Positions 1-7,342 of a stretch of 64,000 bases of DNA are shown one piece after another. The stretch's first letter is position 1; every line of letters starts with the position of its first letter. Made by a program: the position numbers and the translations under genes. The DNA lies in NCBI GenBank assembly GCA_016186905.1, contig JACPKS010000001.1, positions 1-64,000 of the forward strand, in the 5' to 3' direction. The stretch is from Deltaproteobacteria bacterium (GTDB lineage Bacteria; Bdellovibrionota; UBA1018; UBA923). Below the pieces are notes generated by a model. That model was given only the letters and a program-made list of their open reading frames with translations, had not been told where the DNA came from and ran no database searches.

Positions 1-128
1 TAAAGGACATTCGCACGACGGATATCTGGATCGAGCTCGACCGTACCGCAAGTTTGTTTACCTTTCGAATGGCGGATTCGCCGCCTATTTAACAAATTCA
101 AGGCTTTAACCTTCGACTCAGACAGAAC
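1..128. other. Non-coding left edge
   Basis: No gene is visible downstream of the recombinase. A short GGCG/CGCC dyad lies at about 72-83 and could help end recombinase transcription. No convincing attachment-site copy of the tRNA-Ser 3' end is present here, so the true left end of the island is probably outside the window. Confidence 0.4.
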
Positions 129-1277
129 TCAGACAACGCTATCACGGGTGAACAAGTTCACCACTTGAGCCGCGACATCGGCCTCGGGAAGTACCCTCAG
201 GACGTTTGTAGCGCCCTGGGTTTCGATCCCGGCAAGCCGGATATAGCGTTGCATCGTCTCTAGGTCTTTCCATCCGCAAATCTTCATCACGACAGCCGGT
301 GCGATGCTGCTCCGAATGAGCTGGGTAGCAAAGCATGCCCTGAGCGTGTGGAATTTGATGGATGGAACACCGATGCCCTCGCAAAACGCTCTTAGCTCGC
401 GCGCCTGCTGCCCTTTGGTCCACTTCCAGAATCGGGGTAGGACTTCGGGGCGGCCTTTAGCGGTCGCCTTGAGCTCTTCGAGGAGCCTTGCCAGCTCGTC
501 TGACATGGGAACATGCCGCCAGTAACCCGCCTTCGTGCTTTTGATGCGTTTCATGCGGGGGTTGAACGACTTGTTGACGGAGATGACCTTGTTTTCAAAG
601 TCGAGGTCCGTCCAGAGAAGGGCGTAAAGCTCGCCGCTTCTCATTCCTGTCAGTAGCGCAAGCGACCAGACCGGAAACCAATCGTGGTTCATCCTTCGTG
701 CTTCTTGAAGAAGTTTTCGGATTTCACCAAGCGTCAGTATCTCGGGTTTCTTTTCTTCATCTCTCCCGAGACTGATTCCGTGGGCCGGACTGCGATCAAT
801 TCCCCCGACAAGCCGGTGATCTATCGCGTATCCAAAGATACCGTTGATGATGACCTTGAGCTTGTTCTGGTAACTGATCGATGAGCTGTGCGCCTTGAGC
901 TGATTGAGCACTTCGATGACGTCCGCCCTCGTGATCTCGGCCGCAGGCCGCTTCCACCAGGAGAACGTATGTTTCTTGAGAGCACTCACATAGTCGGCAC
1001 GCGTCGTCGCGGAAAGTGAGTCGGCCTTCTCTTTGGAGAGATGCTTTTCCCACGCCTCGACTATTGCGCCCCAACTTGAGCCTTGGTTTTCTCGTAAAGC
1101 GACTTCACGTTCACATTCCCGGACTAAACGCGTTTCTTCGCGTTTTGCTTCCCACTCGGACTTGAGAGCGAACTTCGCTTTCTGTACCCGGATGGATAGC
1201 TTCTTCTCGCTTCGGACTGTTGCCGAAGACTTCCAGAGCGTTTCACCTGTTTTTGAAACATAAGACGTCACTGCCAT
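129..1277 (-). CDS. Tyrosine recombinase / integrase
   Basis: A 382-residue site-specific recombinase, expected to integrate and excise the mobile element. The SAM-like core-binding domain spans about residues 65-160 and the catalytic domain about 180-360. Visible catalytic residues are R213 (in TGMRSGEL), K249 (in the beta-hairpin STKAGYWRHVP), H310 and R313 (HTLR) and the nucleophile Y345 (QRYIRL). W336 stands where most members have His, as in some active recombinases. I chose the ATG at 1277 because AAAGGTGG precedes it; an upstream in-frame ATG at 1448 would run into the neighbouring xis-like gene. It lies directly downstream of that gene on the same strand, a typical int/xis arrangement. 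Confidence 0.93.
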   Translation of the reverse strand: MAVTSYVSKTGETLWKSSATVRSEKKLSIRVQKAKFALKSEWEAKREETRLVRECEREVALRENQGSSWGAIVEAWEKHLSKEKADSLSATTRADYVSALKKHTFSWWKRPAAEITRADVIEVLNQLKAHSSSISYQNKLKVIINGIFGYAIDHRLVGGIDRSPAHGISLGRDEEKKPEILTLGEIRKLLQEARRMNHDWFPVWSLALLTGMRSGELYALLWTDLDFENKVISVNKSFNPRMKRIKSTKAGYWRHVPMSDELARLLEELKATAKGRPEVLPRFWKWTKGQQARELRAFCEGIGVPSIKFHTLRACFATQLIRSSIAPAVVMKICGWKDLETMQRYIRLAGIETQGATNVLRVLPEADVAAQVVNLFTRDSVV

Positions 1278-1291
1278 ACTGCCACCTTTCG

Positions 1292-1513
1292 TTAAAAAGA
1301 TGGCGTCAGGAGTCCTTCGACGTCGCTCCGCAGGAACCGAAGTCGGCTGCCGTAGTGGTAGGCTTTGAGCCTTCCACGCCAGACCAGATTGCGAATCTGC
1401 CCAGCCGACGTTCGGAGTAAAAATGCAGCCTCTTTTGAGGTCAGCCATTTGAGTTTGTCAAAGATCGTGGCTTCCGAAACGACTTCTTTCGCGTTGCCTT
1501 TGAATGGATTCAT
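1292..1513 (-). CDS. Excisionase-like winged-HTH protein
   Basis: A 73-residue protein of the small MerR/Xis-like helix-turn-helix family. Residues 24-70 contain the characteristic WLTSKEAAFLLRTS start of the helix-turn-helix, followed by a wing-like GRLKAYHYGSRLRF and RSDVEGLL. Proteins of this type bend DNA at attachment sites and favour excision. It has a good ribosome-binding site (AGAGGTG) before the ATG at 1513 and sits 14 bp upstream of the recombinase start, so the two are likely co-transcribed. It could instead be a simple transcription regulator of the element. Confidence 0.8.
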   Translation of the reverse strand: MNPFKGNAKEVVSEATIFDKLKWLTSKEAAFLLRTSAGQIRNLVWRGRLKAYHYGSRLRFLRSDVEGLLTPSF

Positions 1514-1577
1514 AACACCTCTTCTCGAAAAAATCCTCGTCTGTGAGGATTAAACAATACGTGCCTAGCTCGTGACT

Positions 1578-1907
1578 CTAACGCGCAAATGCGTGTGCAC
1601 TCATGAGCGCGATAATCGCGTTATGGGTGCGATAAAGTTCCGCCACCTTGACGTCGATACCGGTGACCGCGCCCGCTGCAATACTCCGATTGATTTGGTT
1701 GAGCGCATTGCAGGTCTCAAACAGCAGCTTCAAGCATTTACATGCTTCCTCTCGGGGCATGAGTATCCGTAATGGCTTTTTTCTGGCGTAAGCTCTCCGC
1801 AATAAGTCTGGGACACCCCATCCGGTCTCTTTTGCTTCCGTGGTGATGCGTTCAAGTTCCTCTTCTGAGAATCGAACGTGTGCTTCGTACTTTTTTGTCT
1901 TCTCCAT
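1578..1907 (-). CDS. MobC-like relaxosome accessory protein
   Basis: A 109-residue protein with an N-terminal ribbon-helix-helix-like segment (HVRFSEEELERI) and a C-terminal helical part carrying ALNQINRSIAAG, the pattern of plasmid mobilization protein MobC. Such proteins bind oriT and help the relaxase open it. The ATG at 1907 is chosen over the one at 1919 because GGGAGG precedes it at good spacing. The inverted-repeat cluster at 2062-2296 lies directly upstream, where an oriT would be expected. No relaxase gene follows; the next genes are xis-like and integrase, so mobilization would depend on a relaxase from elsewhere or from outside this window. Confidence 0.62.
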   Translation of the reverse strand: MEKTKKYEAHVRFSEEELERITTEAKETGWGVPDLLRRAYARKKPLRILMPREEACKCLKLLFETCNALNQINRSIAAGAVTGIDVKVAELYRTHNAIIALMSAHAFAR

Positions 1908-1956
1908 ATGTCCTCCCATTCATGTTCACGCCGACGTACTCGCGTGCCGCAACAGT

Positions 1957-2166
1957 CCTTGGGCACTTTGTATGCCAGCAAGTTTACGGGTAGCGACCTG
2001 ATGCGAACCCTCCGTCATCACGAGAGAAGGCCGATTTGCTTCAAATCGCGGAACCCGTGAGTTTGGTTTCTAGTTCGCAACTAGAAACCAAAAAGTTTCC
2101 TAAAAGAAACTTCGGCACGCGCTCGCGTGTCACTCTCCAATGCCCTTGGGCACTTTGTGTGCCAGC
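1957..2166. repeat. Pair of 23-bp direct repeats upstream of mobC
   Basis: Two copies of CCTTGGGCACTTTGT(A/G)TGCCAGC lie at 1957-1979 and 2144-2166, differing at one base. The right copy contains the small dyad GGCAC-TTTGT-GTGCC. Both are preceded by a CTCGCGTG-like stretch. They flank part of the inverted-repeat cluster and may be binding sites for the MobC-like protein or recombinase accessory factors (inference). Confidence 0.7.
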
Positions 2167-2296
2167 GGCTCGTTGCTCGTTCGACCGGGATAAAGGCGTG
2201 TTTTGATAGAGAACCGCTGTAGGCGGCTGGATCGAGGAATGCACCAATTTGGTTCTCAGTTCAGAACTGAGAACCGATTAGTTCACGATTGTGAAC
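2062..2296. other. Candidate oriT: four inverted repeats
   Basis: Four dyads occur within 235 bp: 2062-2092 (14-bp perfect stem, loop CGC), 2093-2112 (7-bp stem, loop CTAAAA), 2251-2275 (11-bp stem, loop CAG) and 2281-2296 (6-bp stem, loop GATT). The first and third have related stems (GGTTTCTAGTT and GGTTCTCAGTT). The position immediately upstream of a mobC-like gene and the two 23-bp direct repeats suggest a transfer origin. No nick consensus can be assigned from sequence alone; regulatory operators are an alternative. Confidence 0.45.
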
Positions 2297-2566
2297 CTCT
2301 GTGCAGATCCGATCACTCCTAAGGGGAAGGTGCTGCACTCCCAGCTCAGAGATGAAGCACCAGGCCGCGCAAGCCGCCGCCACTTGCGGACCGGCTTTGC
2401 GCTACAGCTTTTCTCAAGGTCGTGGCCGAAGAAGAGCGGTGCTTGATGCAAAACCCAAATGGCGAAAGAGGTGAAACAAGACGAGTAACGAGGCAGTCAA
2501 AATAGAGAGAGAAGTAGCAACACGATAGAAGTAAGTAGGAAGAGTAAAACAAGGGCCCGCAAGCAT

Positions 2567-2586
2567 GGCTGGTGGTACCACCAGCC
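2567..2586. repeat. Perfect 20-bp palindrome
   Basis: GGCTGGTGGT followed directly by its reverse complement, with no spacer. It lies in the non-coding stretch between the oriT-like region and the RelE-like gene, about 60 bp beyond the end of the small minus-strand ORF. It may be an operator or a terminator stem; no T-run follows. Confidence 0.6.
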
Positions 2587-2645
2587 GAAAATGCTTCAGG
2601 TGGCTCCGCCCCCAGTCCCCCGAGGAAACGGCCGAAGCCGGCCCA

Positions 2646-2789
2646 TCATGGGCCGGCGAAGTGGAGGGCAGACGGGAGCTTGAAGACGGCGACGAGGGCC
2701 GGCAGAAGCCACTTGAGGAGCTTCACGAGGTCGAACTTGTAGTGGACCCTGAGGTCGAGAGTAGCGATGGCGGTCGATTTTTGGTTCAT
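2646..2789 (-). CDS. Hypothetical 47-residue peptide
   Basis: An ATG at 2789 is preceded by a strong ribosome-binding site (GGGAGG, 8 nt upstream) and opens a 47-codon frame ending in TGA. The translation starts MNQKSTAIATLDLRVHYKFD and continues with a hydrophobic/basic stretch including LLKWLLPALVAVFKL, which could be a membrane or amphipathic helix. I do not recognise a family. The good ribosome-binding site is the main evidence; length alone would not support it. Confidence 0.4.
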   Translation of the reverse strand: MNQKSTAIATLDLRVHYKFDLVKLLKWLLPALVAVFKLPSALHFAGP

Positions 2790-2881
2790 GGGCTGAACCT
2801 CCCTTCACCGAAGAGGAGGGAGGCGAAGACCGAGAACCGGAAATTGACTGCTCACGACCAAGCTAGACGCTCGCAAACCTT

Positions 2882-2910
2882 TTGGACACCGTTACTGACC
2901 CTCGTGTAGA
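2882..2910 (+). promoter_or_regulatory. Putative promoter of relE-like operon
   Basis: TTGGAC (2882-2887), a 17-bp spacer and TGTAGA (2905-2910) match sigma-70 elements. The predicted transcript would begin about 5-7 bp past the -10 box, almost at the GTG start at 2920, implying a leaderless or near-leaderless message. Confidence 0.4.
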
Positions 2911-2919
2911 GTCTTTAAA

Positions 2920-3204
2920 GTGCAAATTAAACTTCTGAAGCGCGCCACCATAGCTATCGACAGTCTAGATCAACGAGACCAAAAAAAGGTCGCCAAGGCA
3001 CTTGAGTGGATGTCGGTCGAAAATCCTTTCAAATACAAGAATCCAAAAATTAGAAAACTACCGGTCCCAAATCTTTATAGCTTCGAGGTGTCTCGAGATT
3101 TACGAATGCTATTTGGCCGATCGGAAGATGGCAGTGCGATTGAGATTTTTGACATTGCCGACCACGACTCACTTAGTCACCTTGTCCGCCAAGGGGTTTC
3201 GTGA
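2920..3204 (+). CDS. RelE/ParE-like toxin-family protein
   Basis: A 94-residue protein with the RelE/ParE fold pattern: an N-terminal helical pair (IAIDSLDQRDQKKVAKAL), then KIRKLPVPNLYSFEVSRDLRMLF and the closing strand EIFDIADHDSL. Family members are mRNA interferases or gyrase poisons. Start is GTG at 2920. The TGA overlaps the start of the next gene (GTGATG), so the two are translationally coupled. No classical antitoxin is adjacent; the coupled downstream gene is a DUF4263 protein, so its partner may be that protein, or this RelE-like domain may serve a sensor role in a defence cassette (inference). Confidence 0.7.
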   Translation: MQIKLLKRATIAIDSLDQRDQKKVAKALEWMSVENPFKYKNPKIRKLPVPNLYSFEVSRDLRMLFGRSEDGSAIEIFDIADHDSLSHLVRQGVS

Positions 3205-3462
3205 TGTTGAAAAACCACCTTATAGACGGCCCACGCCTCAAGACACAGCTCGATGAATTTGAGGCCTTCTTGCTGAAGAACGCCGAGTTTGAGGAAAGAG
3301 CCGCTCTCAAATTCTTCAAGCACAGGAAAGATCTAGTTGCCCTAATGGACAGGTATAACCTCCAATTAAAGAAATACGATCTTGTTGGGCGAGAACTTGG
3401 TGTTGGCGTGACCTGCTCCCCGAAACGCTGCCACTCGTAAGTAGAGTCTTCCCGCGTTGGGT

Positions 3463-4254
3463 TTAAGCCACTAAGCTTGCTTTCGCTGCGAATTCTTCTG
3501 GGGTTAAATTCCCAAGCGAACTATGCGGCCGTAATTTGTTGTAGTCTTCTCGCCACATCTCGATCAGAACTTTAGCGTCTTTGAGATTCGGGAACCAACA
3601 ATCGTTTAAGCATTCATCTCTGAACTTTCCGTTGAAGCTTTCGATGAACGCATTTTCAACGGGCTTGCCGGGTCTGATGTGGTCGAGTTTTACTTTGTTT
3701 TTAAAAGCCCACTCATCGAGAGCCTGGCCAGTGAATTCGGGGCCATTATCGATGACGATCGTTTGTGGCAGCCCACGAAGGAAGGCAAGCCGTTCAAGAA
3801 CTCGAACTACACGCTCGCCGGGAAGCGATGTATCGACCTCAATGGCGACGCATTCTCGCGAATAATCATCGACGATGTTGAGGCACCGAAACCTTCTGCC
3901 TGTGGGCCCGAGCTGATCGGAAACAAAATCCATGCTCCACCGTTGATTCGCCCGGATCGGCGTCGGCATCGGCACACGCGCAATCGACGCCATTCTTCGG
4001 CGCTTGCGGATCTTCAAAGAGAGCCTTTCCTCACGGTAAATGCGGTAGGTTCGTTTTTTATTCACGTTGAATCCTTCTCGTCTGATCAGTAAGTGAAGCC
4101 GCCTATAACCGAAGCGACGACGCAACTCGGCCAGTTCACGAAGCCTTGCTCGCAGTCCGTCGGGATCGATTCGCTTTGATTTTCTTTTACACGTTGAGCG
4201 CCAGAGTCTTGTCAGCCTGCACGCCCGTCGCTCACTCATGCCAAACTTTTGCAT
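3463..4254 (-). CDS. IS3-family transposase OrfB (DDE domain)
   Basis: OrfB of the insertion sequence, an rve-type DDE integrase. The first ATG is at 4254, but the frame continues upstream to about 4302 with KALKPAAKRALVAAL, so the protein is most likely made as an OrfAB fusion by -1 frameshifting. An HTH_21-like region (RRRFGYRRLHLLIRREG) lies near residues 45-62. The catalytic triad is seen as D in RWSMDFVSD, D in VIDNGPEF and E in NAFIESFNGKFRDECLN. Length and motifs fit a complete IS407-type OrfB. Confidence 0.93.
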   Translation of the reverse strand: MQKFGMSERRACRLTRLWRSTCKRKSKRIDPDGLRARLRELAELRRRFGYRRLHLLIRREGFNVNKKRTYRIYREERLSLKIRKRRRMASIARVPMPTPIRANQRWSMDFVSDQLGPTGRRFRCLNIVDDYSRECVAIEVDTSLPGERVVRVLERLAFLRGLPQTIVIDNGPEFTGQALDEWAFKNKVKLDHIRPGKPVENAFIESFNGKFRDECLNDCWFPNLKDAKVLIEMWREDYNKLRPHSSLGNLTPEEFAAKASLVA

Positions 4255-4289
4255 GAGTGCGGCGACGAGGGCTCGTTTTGCGGCAGGCT

Positions 4290-4595
4290 TTAGAGCTTTC
4301 CCGAGACGATGTCTTTAAGGGCGGTGTTATCGAGCGTGAGATCGGCGACCAGCCGCTTTAATTTACGGTTTTCATCGTCGAGGTGGCGCAATCTTTTGAC
4401 TTCGCTAAGATCGATGCCGCCGAATTTTTTCTTCCAGTTGTAAATCGTAGCATCGCTTACACCGTACTTCCGGGTGAGTTCCTTGATCGGCATTCCAGCG
4501 TCGAGCTCCTTTAAGACCATGACCTTCTGTTCGTCCGAGTGTTTTTTGTACTTCACGGGTTGCTCCTTTGGGCAATTTTTTGCCCTTTTTAACAC
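4290..4595 (-). CDS. IS3-family transposase OrfA
   Basis: A 101-residue OrfA with a helix-turn-helix (residues about 20-55: VMVLKELDAGMPIKELTRKYGVSDATIYNWKKKFGG is the region) and a leucine-zipper-like tail. It binds the terminal repeats and, fused to OrfB by frameshifting, forms the transposase. It ends at TAA 4290-4292, a few bases past the slippery site. Confidence 0.92.
   Translation of the reverse strand: MLKRAKNCPKEQPVKYKKHSDEQKVMVLKELDAGMPIKELTRKYGVSDATIYNWKKKFGGIDLSEVKRLRHLDDENRKLKRLVADLTLDNTALKDIVSGKL
4296..4302 (-). promoter_or_regulatory. Programmed -1 frameshift site of the IS element
   Basis: On the minus strand the heptamer is G-GGA-AAG in the orfA frame, an X-XXY-YYZ slippery sequence that re-pairs as GGG-AAA. 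The -1 frame reads straight into OrfB. It lies just before the orfA stop codon, as in other IS3-family elements. Confidence 0.7.
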
Positions 4596-5121
4596 GGAGC
4601 GGCTCTAAGTAAAAATGGTCTCGTTTAAGGGGAGCAGGTCAGGCGGATTAGCACGTACGGATTTTGCGGTCGGTGATTCAACTTCTCGACACTTTGTTCT
4701 TGTCGAGTTCGAGAATGCCGTCGAGAATTCTGTTTTTAAAATTAAGAATAGAGACGCAAAGAAGCTTATCCCAGAATGGTCAGCTCGTTTCGAGCATGGA
4801 TTTAGTCAGCTAGTGGATTGGACTTGGATCATGACAGAAAGCCGTCAGGCGCCGGTCATTAAAGCTGCCTTTCGGGGCGAAGTAAAAGGGTGGACCCTGC
4901 TTCTCGTTGCTGGAAGGAAAGGCAAGATCTCCTCTCAGGAACTCGAGAGACTTGAATGGCGAACAGCTCACGCCGCTGTACAAGGGCGCAAAGTACATCA
5001 CGTAACCTTTGACGAGCTATACGAAGACCTCAGGGCCCGAGCACATCAGGCTCCGCTCGTCTAAAACGAATAAACTTTGGCGATCACTTTCTGAGGCTCT
5101 GCCCTCAGCCGCCATTCAACA

Positions 5122-5517
5122 TTAAAGCGCCAGTGGTCCTTCACTTTTCCGCTGGGGATCGTTAGGAAAAGTGCAAAATGTAGTGGTACTTTGAGAGATA
5201 GCCTTGGACTCTTTGCCGGGCGCGTTCCCTCGTTCGTGCACGATAATGTCAGGGCGAACCGTCTTCACCTTTGGAGCGGAATAGACTTCCTCCCGACCTC
5301 GACCTAGCGGCAGCTTCTTGGTTTCTTTCCCATCCAAACCGTATTCAGTGTCTACGTCCCATCCGGGAAACAGCGTTTCTAAATATACAGAGATGCGCTG
5401 AGCCAAATTCCATTCTGTGGCCTGGTTGGTAAGCAGGTGCTCATCTTTAGCGACCAGAGTACCTAACGCTTCTATGAGCTTCTTCTCGAGGGAATCGAAT
5501 TTTTCGATTGGCGGCAT
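5122..5517 (-). CDS. Nuclease-like hypothetical protein, probably 3'-truncated
   Basis: A 131-residue ORF. The N-terminal helix region (FDSLEKKLIEALGTLV) is followed by NLAQRISVYLETLFPGWDVDTEY and, near residue 90, VRPDIIVHERGN. The last pattern is the first half of a PD-(D/E)XK-like core (PDIIVH), but the expected following E-x-K strand is missing and the C-terminus is low-complexity and unconvincing. A 9-bp dyad (CACTTTTCC/GGAAAAGTG, 5141-5172) overlaps the 3' end. I read this as a decayed or recombined nuclease gene; an intact short protein is possible. Confidence 0.5.
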   Translation of the reverse strand: MPPIEKFDSLEKKLIEALGTLVAKDEHLLTNQATEWNLAQRISVYLETLFPGWDVDTEYGLDGKETKKLPLGRGREEVYSAPKVKTVRPDIIVHERGNAPGKESKAISQSTTTFCTFPNDPQRKSEGPLAL

Positions 5518-5579
5518 ATTGAAATTTTGTGGCCGTACTCGTATTGCGTCAATGCGGGGCTGAAATCAGCGTTGTATGC

Positions 5580-5658
5580 GAAATGGATATCCATTTCCCG
5601 AATTTTGAAAGCGAAACACCCGGTTTTTCTTTTGCAAATTCAGATCATTGGCTATAGT
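5580..5658 (+). promoter_or_regulatory. Palindrome and promoter ahead of the sce7726-like gene
   Basis: A perfect 18-bp palindrome GAAATGGAT/ATCCATTTC lies at 5580-5597. A -10-like TATAGT lies at 5653-5658 with TTGCAA 15 bp upstream. The ATG follows at 5671, giving a very short leader. The palindrome could be an operator; no regulator can be assigned. Confidence 0.4.
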
Positions 5659-5670
5659 TGAGTGTAAGAG

Positions 5671-6270
5671 ATGGCTACTGCGTCGCAAAAATCTACTCGC
5701 ATCTTAGATGAGCACATTCGCAGTGCGCTGCTATCGCGGCTTCACGCCGAACACTCGCATGACTCTGATGTTCGGATAATAGAGGAATTGGGCGTGTGCC
5801 AAGGAAGCTCGCGCGTTGATGTTGCTCTTGTGAACGGCTCAATTCATGGCTTCGAGATCAAAAGTGCGAGCGATGACCTATCGAGACTTCCAACCCAAAT
5901 CGATCTCTACGGAAGGGTTTTTGATACCGTTACAGTTGTCGTTAGCCCATGCCATCTTCGAGACGCCAGAGCCATAATCCCGAAGTGGTGGGGAATTTCT
6001 ATAGCTCAAGAGTCATCCGAAGAGCTTTCATTGCGAACCATTCGTAAGCCGAAAAAAAATCCACAAAAGGATGCTTTCTATCTGGCACAACTCCTCTGGA
6101 AGGACGAGGCCCTAGATGTCCTTCGTCAGGTTGGACAGTGCAAAGGCCTAGTTAGTAAGCCTCGAGAAGTGATCTGGAAAAAGATTTCCGAGGTTCTGTC
6201 GCTAAAAGAAGTTTCAGAGGTTGTACGAAAGCAGCTGAAGACTAGGCCACATTGGCGAGCTGCTCAGTAA
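5671..6270 (+). CDS. sce7726-family protein (PD-(D/E)XK-like)
   Basis: A 199-residue protein matching the sce7726 family. The N-terminal half contains RILDEHIRSALLSRL and IIEELGVCQGSSRVDVALVN, then GFEIKSASDDLSRLPTQIDLY. The order Asp (RVDVAL), Glu and Lys (FEIK) matches a PD-(D/E)XK nuclease core, so DNA cleavage is a reasonable inference. KWWGISIA and the basic C-terminal part also fit the family. It converges on the Beta-protein gene and the two 3' ends overlap by 29 bp. In other genomes this family is reported beside sce7725/Beta-like genes (recalled, not checked), which supports a functional link. Confidence 0.78.
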   Translation: MATASQKSTRILDEHIRSALLSRLHAEHSHDSDVRIIEELGVCQGSSRVDVALVNGSIHGFEIKSASDDLSRLPTQIDLYGRVFDTVTVVVSPCHLRDARAIIPKWWGISIAQESSEELSLRTIRKPKKNPQKDAFYLAQLLWKDEALDVLRQVGQCKGLVSKPREVIWKKISEVLSLKEVSEVVRKQLKTRPHWRAAQ

Positions 6271-7342
6271 CAAAACAGATGTGATGATTTGTATCGATAC
6301 AAATCCACATCTCCAAATTGCCTGGGCCAACCTTCTTTGCGGCGCACTTCGTTACATATTCATCGCCCCAGCTAAAATCTGCGCCGAGAAACTCTGTCAT
6401 CTTGATAAGCTCTTTTGAGAGCGAATGGTATTGAAGTCCCTTTTCACCCGTTTTGAAGCTCGTTCCTTTCACAATGATCCACTCATTTTCGGTCGTGTAC
6501 CGAATCTTTCCACCCATTGTAAATTTTCGCGGATCGAACTCCAGTGAGTCGGGATGAGTAATGCCATAGTCTCCAAGGCTCGGCTGGCGAGGCAGATCCT
6601 TTTTCTTTTTCTGCAACTTACTCCAAACACTAAATTCATGACGCCTCAGTCGCGAGATCGATTTGCGTTCGATTCCCTGCATGGTTTGCGGAAATCCTGA
6701 CCCCGCTACAGTTAACGACCGCCAGTCGTTTGGAGAAAACAGATTACATATAAAGTCCTCAGACGTTTCAACCGCTTTATCAACGCCCGCGCCCTCGATG
6801 GCTTTGTGATCCAAGATTAGAAAGCACTCCTTCGGAGAAACTCCGATGGTATTCAGCAACTTCTCAAGAAGCGGCATCGTGTCGCTGTAGTTTTCGATAT
6901 CATCTGCCAAGAGTCGAATGCCCACATTGCAACCCTTAGTTCTCGCAACGAAACCCTTAACGGCAAGGTTGTACTCCTTATCACGATCGAGACCAGTAAC
7001 CGGATAAGGATTGCTGCCCTGTGCGGAAAGCGCGTCGAGCAAATAACGAAAATAGTGCTTCTGTCCAGAAACGCGCGCTTCGAGAGGAATGTCCGTCGTA
7101 TCCAAAAGAAGAGGCGCGTCACCAAGTGCCTTTACGATTTTTTCCGCAGACTGCTTTAGATGTTCCTCGAGCGAACACTTAAGAACACCTGTTGGAGAGT
7201 TCTTGGGAAAAACGAGTGGAACTCGTTGGATGTCGAGGAGTGGCAGAATTCTTTCCCTTACGTCGTCCGAGAGACGCATAAGCGCAGAAAGTTCACCTCT
7301 CTTGCCCTTTAGGATGGGGATATAGTGTTTATGGTTATACAT
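6242..7342 (-). CDS. Beta protein family (T4 beta-protein-like)
   Basis: A 366-residue protein resembling the 'Beta_protein' family (named from a phage T4 protein; also called sce7725-like). The start MYNHKHYIPILKGKRGELSAL with ILPLLDIQ soon after is characteristic, followed by a TIM-barrel-like alternation (LLLDTTDI, VGIRLLADDI, CFLILDH). The C-terminus has WIIVKGTSFKTG and a GDEYVTKCA segment. Molecular function is unknown. Its ATG overlaps the end of the HigA-ImmA fusion gene by 8 bp, so it is the third gene of that operon, and its 3' end overlaps the convergent sce7726-like gene. Confidence 0.75.
   Translation of the reverse strand: MYNHKHYIPILKGKRGELSALMRLSDDVRERILPLLDIQRVPLVFPKNSPTGVLKCSLEEHLKQSAEKIVKALGDAPLLLDTTDIPLEARVSGQKHYFRYLLDALSAQGSNPYPVTGLDRDKEYNLAVKGFVARTKGCNVGIRLLADDIENYSDTMPLLEKLLNTIGVSPKECFLILDHKAIEGAGVDKAVETSEDFICNLFSPNDWRSLTVAGSGFPQTMQGIERKSISRLRRHEFSVWSKLQKKKKDLPRQPSLGDYGITHPDSLEFDPRKFTMGGKIRYTTENEWIIVKGTSFKTGEKGLQYHSLSKELIKMTEFLGADFSWGDEYVTKCAAKKVGPGNLEMWICIDTNHHICFVTEQLANVA

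Larger units (their letters stand above)
3409..4641 (-). mobile_element. IS3-family element, IS407-like group
   Basis: A 1233-bp insertion sequence. Its ends are inverted repeats starting TGACCTGCTCCCC (13 bp identical, with weaker similarity further in). It is flanked by the 4-bp direct repeat GGCG at 3405-3408 and 4642-4645; 4-bp duplications are usual for the IS407 subgroup. It carries overlapping orfA and orfB with a slippery heptamer. The element looks intact and interrupts a DUF4263 gene. Confidence 0.93.
3201..5064 (+). pseudogene. DUF4263 (Shedu-like) gene split by an IS element
   Basis: The 5' part (3201 or 3204 to 3408) and the 3' part (4646-5064) are separated by an IS3-family element. 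Removing the element and one GGCG duplication restores a single frame of about 208 codons, joined as LVGRELGVG-GLARTDFAVGD. The joined product has an N-terminal helical region and a DUF4263 region with RTDFAVGD, HFVLVEFE and FEHGFSQLVDW, ending with RLEWRTAHAAVQGRKVHHVT. DUF4263 is the nuclease-like domain of the Shedu anti-phage protein SduA; D (RTDF) and E (VEFE) are candidate PD-(D/E)XK acidic residues. The intact gene was coupled to the RelE-like gene. It is now presumably inactive, though a truncated N-terminal peptide could still be made. Confidence 0.8.

Noticed and set aside
2565-2909. 114-codon plus-strand frame starting in the palindrome
   Set aside because: No ribosome-binding site, no protein-like pattern, and it opposes the better-supported small minus-strand ORF.
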